NCBI GenBank assembly: GCA_050015095.1
Contig: JBEKCC010000006.1
Coordinates: 58,300 to 122,299, forward strand
Origin: MVRE01 sp015660965
Lineage (GTDB): Archaea; Halobacteriota; Methanomicrobia; Methanomicrobiales; Methanospirillaceae
Reading direction: 5' to 3'
Length of the DNA: 64,000 bases
Positions within the stretch are counted from its first letter, which is position 1, and every line of letters starts with the position of its first letter. The position numbers were made by a program, and so were the translations under genes. The notes below the pieces were generated by a model. It was not told the origin of the DNA. It searched no databases and saw only the letters and a list, made by a program, of their open reading frames with translations. Positions 24,021-33,868 of the stretch are shown here, piece by piece.

Positions 24021-27000
24021 ATGACTAAGCGATTAACCATGACACTGGTTGCGCTCGCGGTCTTCATTCTGTTTGCAGTCTTGCCAGTATCGGCAACAAT
24101 GCTGCCAACAGGGAGTCCCCTAACTGGCCTATTTAATGGGTCCGTTATATATAGTATGCCGCAACTAGCAACCGTGTTCATTGGAGAAAGTGGATTAAAT
24201 CTTACTCCTGTAATGGCTGCCAACATTGAGCCATTTACTATACCAGCAGCTGGTGGAAGTACCAAACTAGGCTGGTGGGCACCAGGATCTCAACCGGGAA
24301 ATCCCCCATCACAGATTATTGATGTAGGAACTCAGTTAACAAACTTCTATGTCGATCCTAATGTTTTCGGTCAATACACCGGAACTTGGTACTGTATAAC
24401 CGCCGCTGGAACACAGTCCGGTGCGGCCTTTATCGTAGCCGATCCCAGCCAGGCAATTGCTGCGATCGATGTCGCAGCGAACCAAGGTACAGGTCAGGAC
24501 ATGACCGGCGGGAGCGTTGTGCGGGGAACCGTCCTAACGTTCAAGTTGTCCTCGAACCTTGCGGCATTTACCCAAGGTGGACGTTACAACAATTTCTCTG
24601 TATCGGGTGTTTGGTCCAATGGAACATTTATCGTCCAACCAATAGGTATGGGAAGTAACTTCTTTACAACCGGCCTTACTACCGATGGGTTCTGGAATTT
24701 CGCAAACGGAACAACTATAGTCCCACCAACAGCTATAGGAGCAGGAACAAATGTTCTCACATGGACGAACTTTTCTACCTTTACCCAAAACGTATACGGT
24801 CCAATGGTCGTCACTCACACAATGTTCTACAATAACACTATTGGTCCCCTTGGCGGCGGTACTATTCAGGGTGGGTTGAACCTCACGACTGACAATGCCG
24901 GTACATTACCCATCGCATATGGTGGAATTGTTTTGCCGAACACTGTTCCAGTAGTGTACTCAAATACCACATCCGCAGTCGATGGGTTCATTAGTGTCAA
25001 GTTGAAAGACTCTTCTGGACAGGTCCAAACAAGGGTGTTTTCGAACACTCCCAATGGCGTTTCCGCTGGTGCTGCAGATGGAATAAGTTCACTATCCTAT
25101 CTGTGGGTTACCACCCAACCGTGGTACTTCCCAGGTGGTGCAACTGCTTTCACTGGCGCTAATGGATTAAATGCAGCCGGGTGGGATACAGGTGCAACCG
25201 ATCCCGCAACGGGGATGGTCGTTTATCCGGCAGGTACGTACACAGTCTGGACTACGACGTCACTCAGTCATATAGCGGATAACTACTTACTCAATGGCGC
25301 TGCCTATACTGGCAAGGCCGTTTCCGCATCAGGCACTGTTACACTCGTCTCTGATACTGTAAAGATCGAGGCGAACAAGGATACAGTTGTCCGCAGCAAC
25401 CCATTCTCGGTTACCATCACTGGTAAACCGCTCACAACGTATGTTGTGTGGGTGAAGGGAACGTCCAGTATGACTGGTGCTTACGATAACCAACCACCAA
25501 TGATCGGATTGTTCCAGGGATATGTCTACAACGATACACCGTCAACTGGTAAGATCGGGGTCAGGGCGACTGATTATCCGATTGGTTCGTATGTGTACCA
25601 GAATGCAGCACTTGGTTGGGATATAAGAGCAGATGTTGCAACAGATAGCGACATGATGTTATTCAACAACACGAACAGTACACGATACTATGCTCTCGTT
25701 AACTTGTCTTCAGCAGGTACTCGCACTGTTCAATTCGAGACGACGAACTGGACCAAAGCTCAGCAATACACGATCCGTGTTTCGCGCGATTCGACTGCAA
25801 ATGCTCCATTATTCAACCCAACACCCTCACTCCGTCAATATAAAGAAGACGAAGTGACTGTGAATGTCGTGAAGGGTGCAGTTACTATTACTGCAGCCGG
25901 TGACCAGAGCTACTATCTTGGTGAGGATGTCAAGTTCTCCGGTACGAACACCGAAAGCCAGAACACATTCATATTCCTCACTGGTCCGAACCTCTGGCCC
26001 GCAGGGTCAATCATTGATAACCAAGATCCACGTCGTTCAAATGTCGCTGGAAACTCGCAAGTAATTGATGGTAATACAGCCACATTCCATGTGACGCCCG
26101 TCAATGGTGACAACACATGGTCTTGGACGTGGGGTACTTCAAACTACGCACTTGATGCCGGAACCTACACGGTTTATGCCGTGAGTGGACCCCATGACGC
26201 ACTACATCTTGACAACGTTGCCTATGGTACGGTCTCGATCATCGTGAAGAAGCCGTTCGTCTCTGCAACTGCATCCCAGTCTGTTGTAGCACAAGGTGAC
26301 TCACTCTGGGTTACCGGTACTGCTGAGGGTAAGCCAACGCAGGGTGTTGCAATCTGGATTATGGGTAAGAACTTTGCAACACGAGTCACAGAATCCGTGG
26401 CTTCTGATGCATCATTCTCGCATGAGATCACAAAGGCACAAACCACGGGCATGGATGCTGGTCAGTACTTCATTGTTGTCCAACACCCGATGCAGAACCA
26501 AGTGTTCGACATCGACTTGATCACAGCAGCAGGTGTAGACCAAGGGTGGGTAGTCAACAGGGCACTACGACCACAGGGTGCAGGAACTTACACGAAGATC
26601 TTCCAGCTCCTCGGAGCGTCAAGTCTCCAGGGTACTGATGCAGCGAATGCACTCGCCCAGGCTATCAACGATCCGAACGTCGATGATACCTACACGAAGC
26701 TCCAGTATCTCGTAGAGGTACCAGTAATCCGGATCGACCCGGTTGGCGACAGACATGTTGGTGACAAGTTCTCCATCACGGCAACGACAAACCTTGCTGT
26801 CGACGACGATGTCCTCTTCCAGGTCTATTCATCATCATTCAAGCCGACTGAAAAGACCCAGAGCGGTGAGTTCAGTGGAGCTAGCGGTACCGTCAAGGTC
26901 ACTGCGGGTAACACAGGTCTGAACCAGCTCTCGTTCGATGTGGACGCATCCACATTCAAACCGGACGAGTACATTGTACAAGCAGACCGTGTTCTTCAGC

Positions 27001-27230
27001 CAAAGGCAACTGCCACTGCACTGTTCAACGTGCTTGAGGGTGCTGCTCCAACAGCGGTACCAACAGCCGTTGGCCCAACTGCAGCTGCAACCACGGCAGC
27101 AGTCGCAACCACCGTACCACCGACCGCACAACCAACACCAACCAAGACTCCAACACAGCCTGGATTTGGTGCATTGGTAGCTCTCATTGGTCTCGGTGCA
27201 GTTGCGTTCCTAGTCGTGCGCCGGCACTGA
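24021..27230 (+). CDS. Surface-layer protein with PGF-CTERM anchor
   Basis: 1069 residues, extracellular. Signal peptide residues 1-29 (MTKRLTMTLVALAVFILFAV then LPVSA). The N-terminal DUF3821-like domain contains QLATVFIGESGLNLTP. Multiple beta-sandwich domains follow, rich in Asn-x-Thr/Ser sites for N-glycosylation. A Thr/Pro/Ala-rich spacer (about residues 1010-1040) ends in PGFGALVALIGLGAVAFLVV followed by RRH, the archaeosortase-processed PGF-CTERM anchor signal. An in-frame ATG at 23976 is unlikely, because the SD precedes 24021. It is probably the major S-layer protein. Confidence 0.9.
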   Translation: MTKRLTMTLVALAVFILFAVLPVSATMLPTGSPLTGLFNGSVIYSMPQLATVFIGESGLNLTPVMAANIEPFTIPAAGGSTKLGWWAPGSQPGNPPSQIIDVGTQLTNFYVDPNVFGQYTGTWYCITAAGTQSGAAFIVADPSQAIAAIDVAANQGTGQDMTGGSVVRGTVLTFKLSSNLAAFTQGGRYNNFSVSGVWSNGTFIVQPIGMGSNFFTTGLTTDGFWNFANGTTIVPPTAIGAGTNVLTWTNFSTFTQNVYGPMVVTHTMFYNNTIGPLGGGTIQGGLNLTTDNAGTLPIAYGGIVLPNTVPVVYSNTTSAVDGFISVKLKDSSGQVQTRVFSNTPNGVSAGAADGISSLSYLWVTTQPWYFPGGATAFTGANGLNAAGWDTGATDPATGMVVYPAGTYTVWTTTSLSHIADNYLLNGAAYTGKAVSASGTVTLVSDTVKIEANKDTVVRSNPFSVTITGKPLTTYVVWVKGTSSMTGAYDNQPPMIGLFQGYVYNDTPSTGKIGVRATDYPIGSYVYQNAALGWDIRADVATDSDMMLFNNTNSTRYYALVNLSSAGTRTVQFETTNWTKAQQYTIRVSRDSTANAPLFNPTPSLRQYKEDEVTVNVVKGAVTITAAGDQSYYLGEDVKFSGTNTESQNTFIFLTGPNLWPAGSIIDNQDPRRSNVAGNSQVIDGNTATFHVTPVNGDNTWSWTWGTSNYALDAGTYTVYAVSGPHDALHLDNVAYGTVSIIVKKPFVSATASQSVVAQGDSLWVTGTAEGKPTQGVAIWIMGKNFATRVTESVASDASFSHEITKAQTTGMDAGQYFIVVQHPMQNQVFDIDLITAAGVDQGWVVNRALRPQGAGTYTKIFQLLGASSLQGTDAANALAQAINDPNVDDTYTKLQYLVEVPVIRIDPVGDRHVGDKFSITATTNLAVDDDVLFQVYSSSFKPTEKTQSGEFSGASGTVKVTAGNTGLNQLSFDVDASTFKPDEYIVQADRVLQPKATATALFNVLEGAAPTAVPTAVGPTAAATTAAVATTVPPTAQPTPTKTPTQPGFGALVALIGLGAVAFLVVRRH

Positions 27231-27419
27231 ACTAAAATCTAAATCTCTCTTTTTTTAGAAAAATACGAATAAAAGAAGTCGTATCTGCATATCCATTTCT
27301 TCGTCTCAATCTCCCTGTCTTGCTTCTTTTAACGGGAAAGATCATTTAAGGGAAGCGCTCAATAAATTCCCGTTAAGAATGAAAATTTTAATATTATTCG
27401 ATCAAGGAGGTTTGAGACC

Positions 27420-28946
27420 GTGGTAAAGCTCAATGTAAAGGTGTTAGATATTGCAAAACGGGGTGTCTTGCTCAACAGACTTGATGCCCGTGGTATCGGT
27501 GTTCTTGATGGTGATCGGGTTCAAGTGATTAACCCGACTAATGGGATCTCTGTAACGGCATTCGTTGATACAACAATTACGATTGCTCAACGTGGGACAG
27601 TTGGTATTTATCGAATCACTAACGATCGACTCGTTGTTAAGGAAGGGGATACGGTTGAGATTCGGGAAGCTGGGCGACCTTCATCGCTTGCGTATATCAA
27701 AAAGAAAATGGATGGTAGTAAACTAACAAAGGAGGAAACGCTCGCTATCATTAAAGATGTGGTGAACGATGATATATCTCCTGCAGAGTTGACCGCGTTC
27801 GTTACCGCATCGTACATAAACCCCTTAGATATGGATGAGGTTGAGCACCTTACCCGTGCTATGGTGGAGACCGGAGAACAGATAAAATTTGCATCAAAAC
27901 CCATTGTAGATAAACATTCAATAGGGGGGGTTCCAGGCAACAAAATTTCCCTATTAGTTGTACCAATTATCGCGGCAAGTGGTCTTAAAATACCAAAAAC
28001 AAGTTCTCGTGCAATCACAGGAGCTGGTGGTACCGCCGATCTGATGGAAGTTTTAGCTTTTGTAGAGTTTTCATCAAGTGAAGTCCATCAGATGACGGAG
28101 AAAGTAGGGGGTGTCATTGTCTGGGGAGGGGCAACCAACATTGCACCAGCGGATGATCGTATTATTATTCAGGAATATCCCTTCAAAATCGATGCTCGAG
28201 GGCAAATGCTGGCAAGTGTCATGGCAAAGAAATTTGCTGTTGGTGCAAATCTTGTTGTTATTGATATTCCTGTAGGACAACACACAAAAGTATTGACTAT
28301 ACAAGATGGTCGAAAACTTGCCCGTGAATTCATCGAGTTAGGAGAACGGCTTAATATGAGGGTGGAATGTGCTCTGACATACGGAGACATCCCGGTTGGT
28401 TACAGCATCGGTCCGAAACTTGAGGTCATCGAAGCACTCCACGTTCTTGAGGGGGCCACCGAACCAAATTCGTTTATTCAAAAAAGTATTTCACTTGCCG
28501 GTATTGCACTTGAAATGTCAGGAAAAGCGGCGCCTGGTACTGGCAGTGCGATGGCACAAGACCTCCTTTCAAAAGGCAAAGCACTTGAAAAGTTCCGAAA
28601 AATTATTGAAATACAAGGCGGAGATCCAAACGTAAAATCAAGTGACATCATTCCTGGTGAGCACCAGTTCGTAGTCAAAGCACCGACGTCTGGTTACGTT
28701 ATTGAGATGAATAATAAATCGCTGATTGAATTAGCACGGATTGCCGGTGCCCCCCATGATCGGGGAGCTGGAATCCTCTTGCATGCAAAAAAAGGAAAAC
28801 TCCTCAAAGCGGGGGAACCCTTGTTGACGATCTTTGCTGATCGAAGCTGGAGACTCCAAAAAGCTGTCGAAGAAGGGCGAAGGCTTATGCCAGTACTTGT
28901 CGAAGGGATGTTGTTAGATCGCGTGCCTTCAGGACGAATAATTTGA
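27420..28946 (+). CDS. deoA: AMP phosphorylase
   Basis: A 508-residue archaeal AMP phosphorylase (thymidine phosphorylase family) that cleaves AMP to adenine and ribose 1,5-bisphosphate, feeding the archaeal RuBisCO/AMP pathway. The N-terminal 90 residues form the archaeal cradle-loop extension; then come VKPIVDKHSIGGVPGNKISL-type substrate and phosphate motifs (KHSIGGVPGNK), SSRAITGAGGTADLMEVL and KIDARGQMLASVMAKK. It starts with GTG after a strong AAGGAGG leader. Confidence 0.94.
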   Translation: MVKLNVKVLDIAKRGVLLNRLDARGIGVLDGDRVQVINPTNGISVTAFVDTTITIAQRGTVGIYRITNDRLVVKEGDTVEIREAGRPSSLAYIKKKMDGSKLTKEETLAIIKDVVNDDISPAELTAFVTASYINPLDMDEVEHLTRAMVETGEQIKFASKPIVDKHSIGGVPGNKISLLVVPIIAASGLKIPKTSSRAITGAGGTADLMEVLAFVEFSSSEVHQMTEKVGGVIVWGGATNIAPADDRIIIQEYPFKIDARGQMLASVMAKKFAVGANLVVIDIPVGQHTKVLTIQDGRKLAREFIELGERLNMRVECALTYGDIPVGYSIGPKLEVIEALHVLEGATEPNSFIQKSISLAGIALEMSGKAAPGTGSAMAQDLLSKGKALEKFRKIIEIQGGDPNVKSSDIIPGEHQFVVKAPTSGYVIEMNNKSLIELARIAGAPHDRGAGILLHAKKGKLLKAGEPLLTIFADRSWRLQKAVEEGRRLMPVLVEGMLLDRVPSGRII

Positions 28947-28986
28947 ACCGATGGGCTCATATATGTGCAGATAGGGATATTTACCT

Positions 28987-30378
28987 ATGTATAAGCATTT
29001 ATTTCGTTTCCTCTCTGTTCTGCTGTTCGTAATCATTATCTGCGGCACAGTACAGGCGACGAATCTCGAGCTTACCGTCCTCGACAGTCTTGACAATATT
29101 ACTATTTCGCATGCAACGGTCTTTCTTAATGATGTAAACATCGGTATGACGGATAATTTTGGTCAGTTCTACATTTCGCAAGTCAGTTCTAATGATTTCA
29201 AACTTCGTCTTTCAGCGTCTGGGTATAACGATTGGCAGAATACAGTTGGTGGCAATGTCACTAACCTCACCGTTAACATGGACCGGAAAAGCTTGACCCT
29301 GAAATTATCTATCTATGATTCAGATACACTTTCTCCAATCCCGAATGCTGATATTACCCTTACTGCGGAAAATCTAACGCAAACAAAACAAACCGATAAT
29401 ACAGGGAGTGTAACCTTTGGGGTAACCGGTGTTACCATTTATACAATCAACATAAACTCTCAGAACTATCCGTTACGCACCGAAACTATTGAAATAGGAT
29501 CTGCAAATCGTGAAGCACAATATTGGCTTTTATCGAGTAATCGTTTCTCGTTTGTTGTAAAAGATCAAGATGGGATGACTCCAATTCAAGATGCTGAGGT
29601 GCGTCTTGATACTGTTCTTGCGGGAAAGACAGATTCACGGGGTATATTAAATACCCAGGTGGGCCGGGGAAAAACCTATTCAATTGATATTAGAAAGGAC
29701 GGATACCAACCTTACATCGAAACACGTGCTATCACTGATACAGATGCTTTACTCAATGTTGTCATGTCAAAAGTCCCGGTAGGTGCGTTTGTCTATGCCG
29801 TGGATGAATCACAAGCACCAGTGAGTGGAGCTGAAGTTTATCTTGATGGTACTTTAGTCGGTACCACAGATAAGTATGGGCATTATACTCTTTCGAATGT
29901 AGTATCTGGTAGTTATTCGGTTGAAGTCCGTAAGACTGGATTAGTGAACACTCAGGAATCAATTAATGTTACTAAACAGGGAGACGAGTTCACTGTTGTC
30001 TTACCCTTTGAGACTGTAGGCCTTACTGTCTATGTACAGGATAAAGAGCAGAAATTCCTGCCAAATGTAACAATTCTATTTAATAACGAAAATCGTGGTT
30101 TGACTGACAGTCACGGTCAAATTTCAACAAATGCAAAGTTAAACACTTTATATAATATTACCGCTATCAAAGATGGATACTTGACAGTATCGGTTCAAAA
30201 AGAATTTAAACAAGATAATATGACACCCACGCTATCAATCACCATCGAAAAGAACCTTGATTGGGGTTTTATCGGTCTTATTATTGTTGGTGCGCTGGTT
30301 ATCATCTTGCTCTTTGGACTAATCAGGATGGGTCGTTCTAAGAGGCGACCTCATATCATAAGAAAAGATGAAATTTAA
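28987..30378 (+). CDS. Surface protein with five carboxypeptidase-regulatory-like repeats
   Basis: A 463-residue secreted, membrane-anchored protein. Signal peptide MYKHLFRFLSVLLFVIIICG ending at about residue 25. Five beta-sandwich repeats of about 80 residues follow, each in the form 'xVxDxxxxPIxxAxVxLDxxxxGxTDxxGxxxxxxV' (for example IQDAEVRLDTVLAGKTDSRG and VSGAEVYLDGTLVGTTDKYG), which are CarboxypepD-reg/PEGA-like. The C-terminus is a single transmembrane helix (about 430-450) then basic RRPHIIRK. No PGF motif is seen. It lies 41 bp after the AMP phosphorylase gene. Confidence 0.82.
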   Translation: MYKHLFRFLSVLLFVIIICGTVQATNLELTVLDSLDNITISHATVFLNDVNIGMTDNFGQFYISQVSSNDFKLRLSASGYNDWQNTVGGNVTNLTVNMDRKSLTLKLSIYDSDTLSPIPNADITLTAENLTQTKQTDNTGSVTFGVTGVTIYTININSQNYPLRTETIEIGSANREAQYWLLSSNRFSFVVKDQDGMTPIQDAEVRLDTVLAGKTDSRGILNTQVGRGKTYSIDIRKDGYQPYIETRAITDTDALLNVVMSKVPVGAFVYAVDESQAPVSGAEVYLDGTLVGTTDKYGHYTLSNVVSGSYSVEVRKTGLVNTQESINVTKQGDEFTVVLPFETVGLTVYVQDKEQKFLPNVTILFNNENRGLTDSHGQISTNAKLNTLYNITAIKDGYLTVSVQKEFKQDNMTPTLSITIEKNLDWGFIGLIIVGALVIILLFGLIRMGRSKRRPHIIRKDEI

Positions 30379-30458
30379 CTTATTTTTCTAATATCTCAAA
30401 TTAATTCGTTTATTATCTAATTTAACTCTCAAATTTCAAATACTCGTTTTACACAATA

Positions 30459-30487
30459 TTTATATATAATGAAGGAGTATTACTCCA
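30459..30487 (+). promoter_or_regulatory. TATA box and 13-bp palindrome upstream of VWA gene
   Basis: A TATA-like stretch TTTATATATAAT (about 30459-30470) is followed by a perfect palindrome GGAGTATTACTCC (30474-30486), which ends 15 bp before the ATG at 30502. The palindrome lies between the TATA box and the likely start, the place where archaeal repressors commonly bind. The 3' half also ends with a GAG that may belong to the ribosome-binding region. Confidence 0.5.
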
Positions 30488-30501
30488 TTTGAGTGGAGCG
30501 T

Positions 30502-33500
30502 ATGCTGGACCGGAAGATATTGGTATTAATTATAGGTGTCATCTTACTCATTGGTAGCGCATCAGCGTTACTACCCGATAAAATCACAATAACAAGTAGT
30601 GCGGATGCTGATAGTCACTTTGGGTGGTTAGTTGCGAACGGAACCGATTACTCGGTAATTACTATACAAGTACAGAACATTTCAACCAGTTTACCCGTTA
30701 ATCCAGCATCAATTTCTGTATCCGCTGATCCGCTTTGGGGGTTTTTAACCAATACAAGCATGGTAACAAATCCAATGGGCTTCGCGAATACTGTATTTTA
30801 TACAAATAAAACAAGTAACGCCACCTTTTCTCTTGTCGTGAAGGTAACCACTTCTGATGGTTCAACAACAACAACTAGAATTCTTCAAATTGACCATGAT
30901 ATACCTCATAAAGTATTTTTTGATTATCAAGATGAGGTTATTGTAAGTCAATCTACGCCATTTATAGCAATGTTTACAGATGCGTGGGGGAATCGTATTG
31001 ATAACAAAAATCCCTTTCAAACTCACACTGTGATATTTCATTATTATCCACCACCTGCGGGGCTGGGCACCGGTGGCTTTGTTTCTGGGGGCAATACAAC
31101 ACAAATTTTTACTGGACAAACTGATGCATATGGAAATATTTCGACCACAGTAGAGGTTGACACCGTTCAAGGTGAAAATAATATTTGGATGGAACACCTA
31201 GGTGCTATCCCGGATCAATATCCATTCATTGTGGGCATTACTCAGGCTCCGCCATTCTCCATCGGATCAGTGGTTTCGCCACCTGGGGATCCCGGCATAC
31301 CGGCAGATAATACTGCATATTATACCATAACATATACCTTGTGGGATAAATTTGGAAATCCCGCGGCAAACCAGACGGCAAAAATTTTTACTTCGAACAA
31401 TGAGACAATTGGTAATATCAAATCTAACTCTTTGGGTCAGATATGGGTTTCGTACGGTCCTAAATCAGTAAGTGGTCAGTTCAACATCACCGCGGTTGCG
31501 ATCGAAAACACCACGGTAAGCTGTTCTAATATTGTGAACTTTTACAGTACTGCCCCCGCAGCTATGGAGGTAAGTGCCAATCCCCAGATGATGCCAAGCA
31601 GAGATGTCCCTGGTAGCCAGCCAGCAACAATTTATGCGAGGATCATGGATATCATGGGCAACCCGAGTCAGAATCAGTCAGTAACGTTCACTCTAACAGG
31701 ATATACGAATTCCACAATTCTCACAACACCTCCCTCATTTTCCTCAGGCACGTACACTACTACAATAAATGCAATTACCGGTTCCGATGGTAATGCGAAT
31801 GCCACGTTCTATCCCGGTGCATTCCCGACATCTGGTCCATACTACAATTCGACTGCCACAGGGACTGCAACAATACTTGCAACATGGATGAGCATGTCGA
31901 TGCCAATCACTGTCACGTTTAAGAACTATCCCTACCTTCGGGTGGAGACTAGTGTAAACCCCACGACGGTGAGTGTAAACAGTACCATTAATGTTGACAT
32001 CAAACTGATTGGCGATGGATGGAAATTGCAACCTATACCCGCAGACATTGTCATCGTGACAGATCTTGCTGGAGGTATTGGGGGTCCCACCAGGATGGCT
32101 GACACGAAAACAGCAGAGATAGCATTTATTCAAAATTCATCGGATACGACCTACATTTCATTAGTTTCTTTCGGGAGAAGTCCGACACCACCAGGTCCCC
32201 CCTATGCGTCCGCCAATGCCATAGCCCTCTGGAACCAACAGAAACTCGATGGTTTACCCCATTTCCAAGCTTGGTCTGGAGCCCCAATGGGAAAATGTAT
32301 GGTAGATCCAGCGACTTGGAATTCAGTCACTACAGCTACAAATTGCAATGGACTTGGTAATTGTCCTAATGTAACCAACCCAAACGGCTATTATTATTTA
32401 AACCCGTGCTCAGATGCAAAGATCGAGATGGACTTCACTGATCATGCCCATCAATCTAATCTTATTACCCTCGTCAACGGATACCAGGATTATGGCGGTA
32501 CGGATTATGCTGCGGGTATCAATGCAGCTATCCAGGAGTTCAATACCCATGGGACTCCTGGTCACAGTAAGACCATCGTTATCATGGGGGATGGAGTTAA
32601 TATGATGGCGCCGATCGCACCGGGCTCACTGCAATCTTATTGGCCATCAGATTGGTACCCTCGTTCTAATCTTGGTTGGCTGGACGAAAGTGATGTTGGA
32701 AAGGCTGCATCTGTTGACGCGGCAACCCGGGCAAAAGCGCAGGGAATAACGATATATGGGGCTGGGTTTCCCACGATAATTGGGGGTGGTTCATATGTAG
32801 ACACCAATTTAATGAACCAGATGACTTCACCCGGATGCTATTATTATGCACCTTCTACAACCCAGTTAAGCCAGATATTCCAGACCATCTTAGGGAAAGT
32901 CCAGAGCGAAGCCGGTGTCAATACCCAAATGAACCTCGACTTCCATAATGTGAACGTGACCTTCAACAATGTGACCACTCAGAATGATGGGAAGATTGTG
33001 TTAAGCTATAACTATACACAAGGGGTGTCCACATGGGTCACCAGCTGGAATAAAACCATGAATCCTCTGCCAGATCATGTACCCGCCACACCCCTCTCCC
33101 ATCCAAATGTTTTTCCATATTATGATGGAACATACACCACATATCCCTACAGTTACGATCAGACAAACGAATGGTCCACCAGCGCACTCAATTTCAATAT
33201 AGGCAATATCTCCGTCAACCAGACGTGGGAGACAAAATTCCAGTTTAGAGTGAATGCAACCGGAGTTATTGAGCTTTTCGGTCCTGGATCCCAACTTGTA
33301 TTCAATAATGGAGAATCAGTACTTCAAATGCCGTCCTTATACATCAATTCAGTACAAAACCTCACAAATTCCGGTATCAACGCAACGACCCTTGTTGTCT
33401 CAAATCTCCATTCGACTGCAACCGGTGTAATTAAAGATGTCATCCCTCTTCAGTGGAATGTTCAATATAATGGCAACCAGACCATAACAGAACGCCTCTC

Positions 33501-33720
33501 ATATTCAATCAATGGTGGACCATTCGTTCTGTTCCATACGCAATATGTCTCTTCTGGGGTTACTACGGATTATGGTGATCTCGATGTGCGTTACCTACCG
33601 CCAGGAAGTTACATTATTCGTATAGATGCAAGCGCCAACTATGCACCTGATAGTCGGGATGAAATGACAACTCCAATTACCATAGGGACAACCGGGCGTT
33701 CCTATATCAAACTCGAATAA
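30502..33720 (+). CDS. Large surface protein: Ig-like (Big-1-type) domains plus VWA domain
   Basis: 1072 residues from the ATG at 30502; a GTG at 30493 would add three residues. Signal peptide residues 1-22 (LIIGVILLIGSASA). The N-terminal half contains several Ig-like domains with Big-1-type signatures (TLWDKFGNPAANQTAKIFT, GNPSQNQSVTFTLTG). From about residue 513 a von Willebrand A domain begins, DIVIVTDLAGGIGGPT, but the usual metal site DxSxS is replaced by DLAGG. It continues VIMGDGVNMMAP. The C-terminal part is a further beta domain with no evident anchor. Many N-x-S/T sites suggest glycosylation. A poly-T tract follows the stop. Confidence 0.8.
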   Translation: MLDRKILVLIIGVILLIGSASALLPDKITITSSADADSHFGWLVANGTDYSVITIQVQNISTSLPVNPASISVSADPLWGFLTNTSMVTNPMGFANTVFYTNKTSNATFSLVVKVTTSDGSTTTTRILQIDHDIPHKVFFDYQDEVIVSQSTPFIAMFTDAWGNRIDNKNPFQTHTVIFHYYPPPAGLGTGGFVSGGNTTQIFTGQTDAYGNISTTVEVDTVQGENNIWMEHLGAIPDQYPFIVGITQAPPFSIGSVVSPPGDPGIPADNTAYYTITYTLWDKFGNPAANQTAKIFTSNNETIGNIKSNSLGQIWVSYGPKSVSGQFNITAVAIENTTVSCSNIVNFYSTAPAAMEVSANPQMMPSRDVPGSQPATIYARIMDIMGNPSQNQSVTFTLTGYTNSTILTTPPSFSSGTYTTTINAITGSDGNANATFYPGAFPTSGPYYNSTATGTATILATWMSMSMPITVTFKNYPYLRVETSVNPTTVSVNSTINVDIKLIGDGWKLQPIPADIVIVTDLAGGIGGPTRMADTKTAEIAFIQNSSDTTYISLVSFGRSPTPPGPPYASANAIALWNQQKLDGLPHFQAWSGAPMGKCMVDPATWNSVTTATNCNGLGNCPNVTNPNGYYYLNPCSDAKIEMDFTDHAHQSNLITLVNGYQDYGGTDYAAGINAAIQEFNTHGTPGHSKTIVIMGDGVNMMAPIAPGSLQSYWPSDWYPRSNLGWLDESDVGKAASVDAATRAKAQGITIYGAGFPTIIGGGSYVDTNLMNQMTSPGCYYYAPSTTQLSQIFQTILGKVQSEAGVNTQMNLDFHNVNVTFNNVTTQNDGKIVLSYNYTQGVSTWVTSWNKTMNPLPDHVPATPLSHPNVFPYYDGTYTTYPYSYDQTNEWSTSALNFNIGNISVNQTWETKFQFRVNATGVIELFGPGSQLVFNNGESVLQMPSLYINSVQNLTNSGINATTLVVSNLHSTATGVIKDVIPLQWNVQYNGNQTITERLSYSINGGPFVLFHTQYVSSGVTTDYGDLDVRYLPPGSYIIRIDASANYAPDSRDEMTTPITIGTTGRSYIKLE

Positions 33721-33740
33721 TTTTTTTTTAAAATTCTTTA

Positions 33741-33812
33741 CGGACCCAGCGGGAATCGAACCCGCGTCCTTGGGTCCGAAGCCCAAGAGGATATCCTCTA
33801 CCCCATGGATCC
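33741..33812 (-). tRNA. tRNA-Arg (TCG)
   Basis: The acceptor GGATCCA/TGGGTCC (one G-U pair), discriminator G, the anticodon loop CTTCGGA (TCG) in a TTGGG/CCCAA stem, and a T-loop TTCGATT. CCA is not encoded. It is convergent with the VWA gene, which ends 20 bp away. Confidence 0.94.
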
Positions 33813-33868
33813 GTCTCCACTGTATTTAATCAAAAGTTATTAAGTGTTTTCTCTCGAAACACTATTGA

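Noticed and set aside
24534..24818. Minus-strand frames in the S-layer gene
   Set aside because: They are shadows of a long, well-supported coding region with signal peptide and anchor.
26835..27187. Low-complexity Gly/Val-rich frame opposite the S-layer C-terminus
   Set aside because: It is antisense to the Thr/Pro/Ala spacer and has no independent support.
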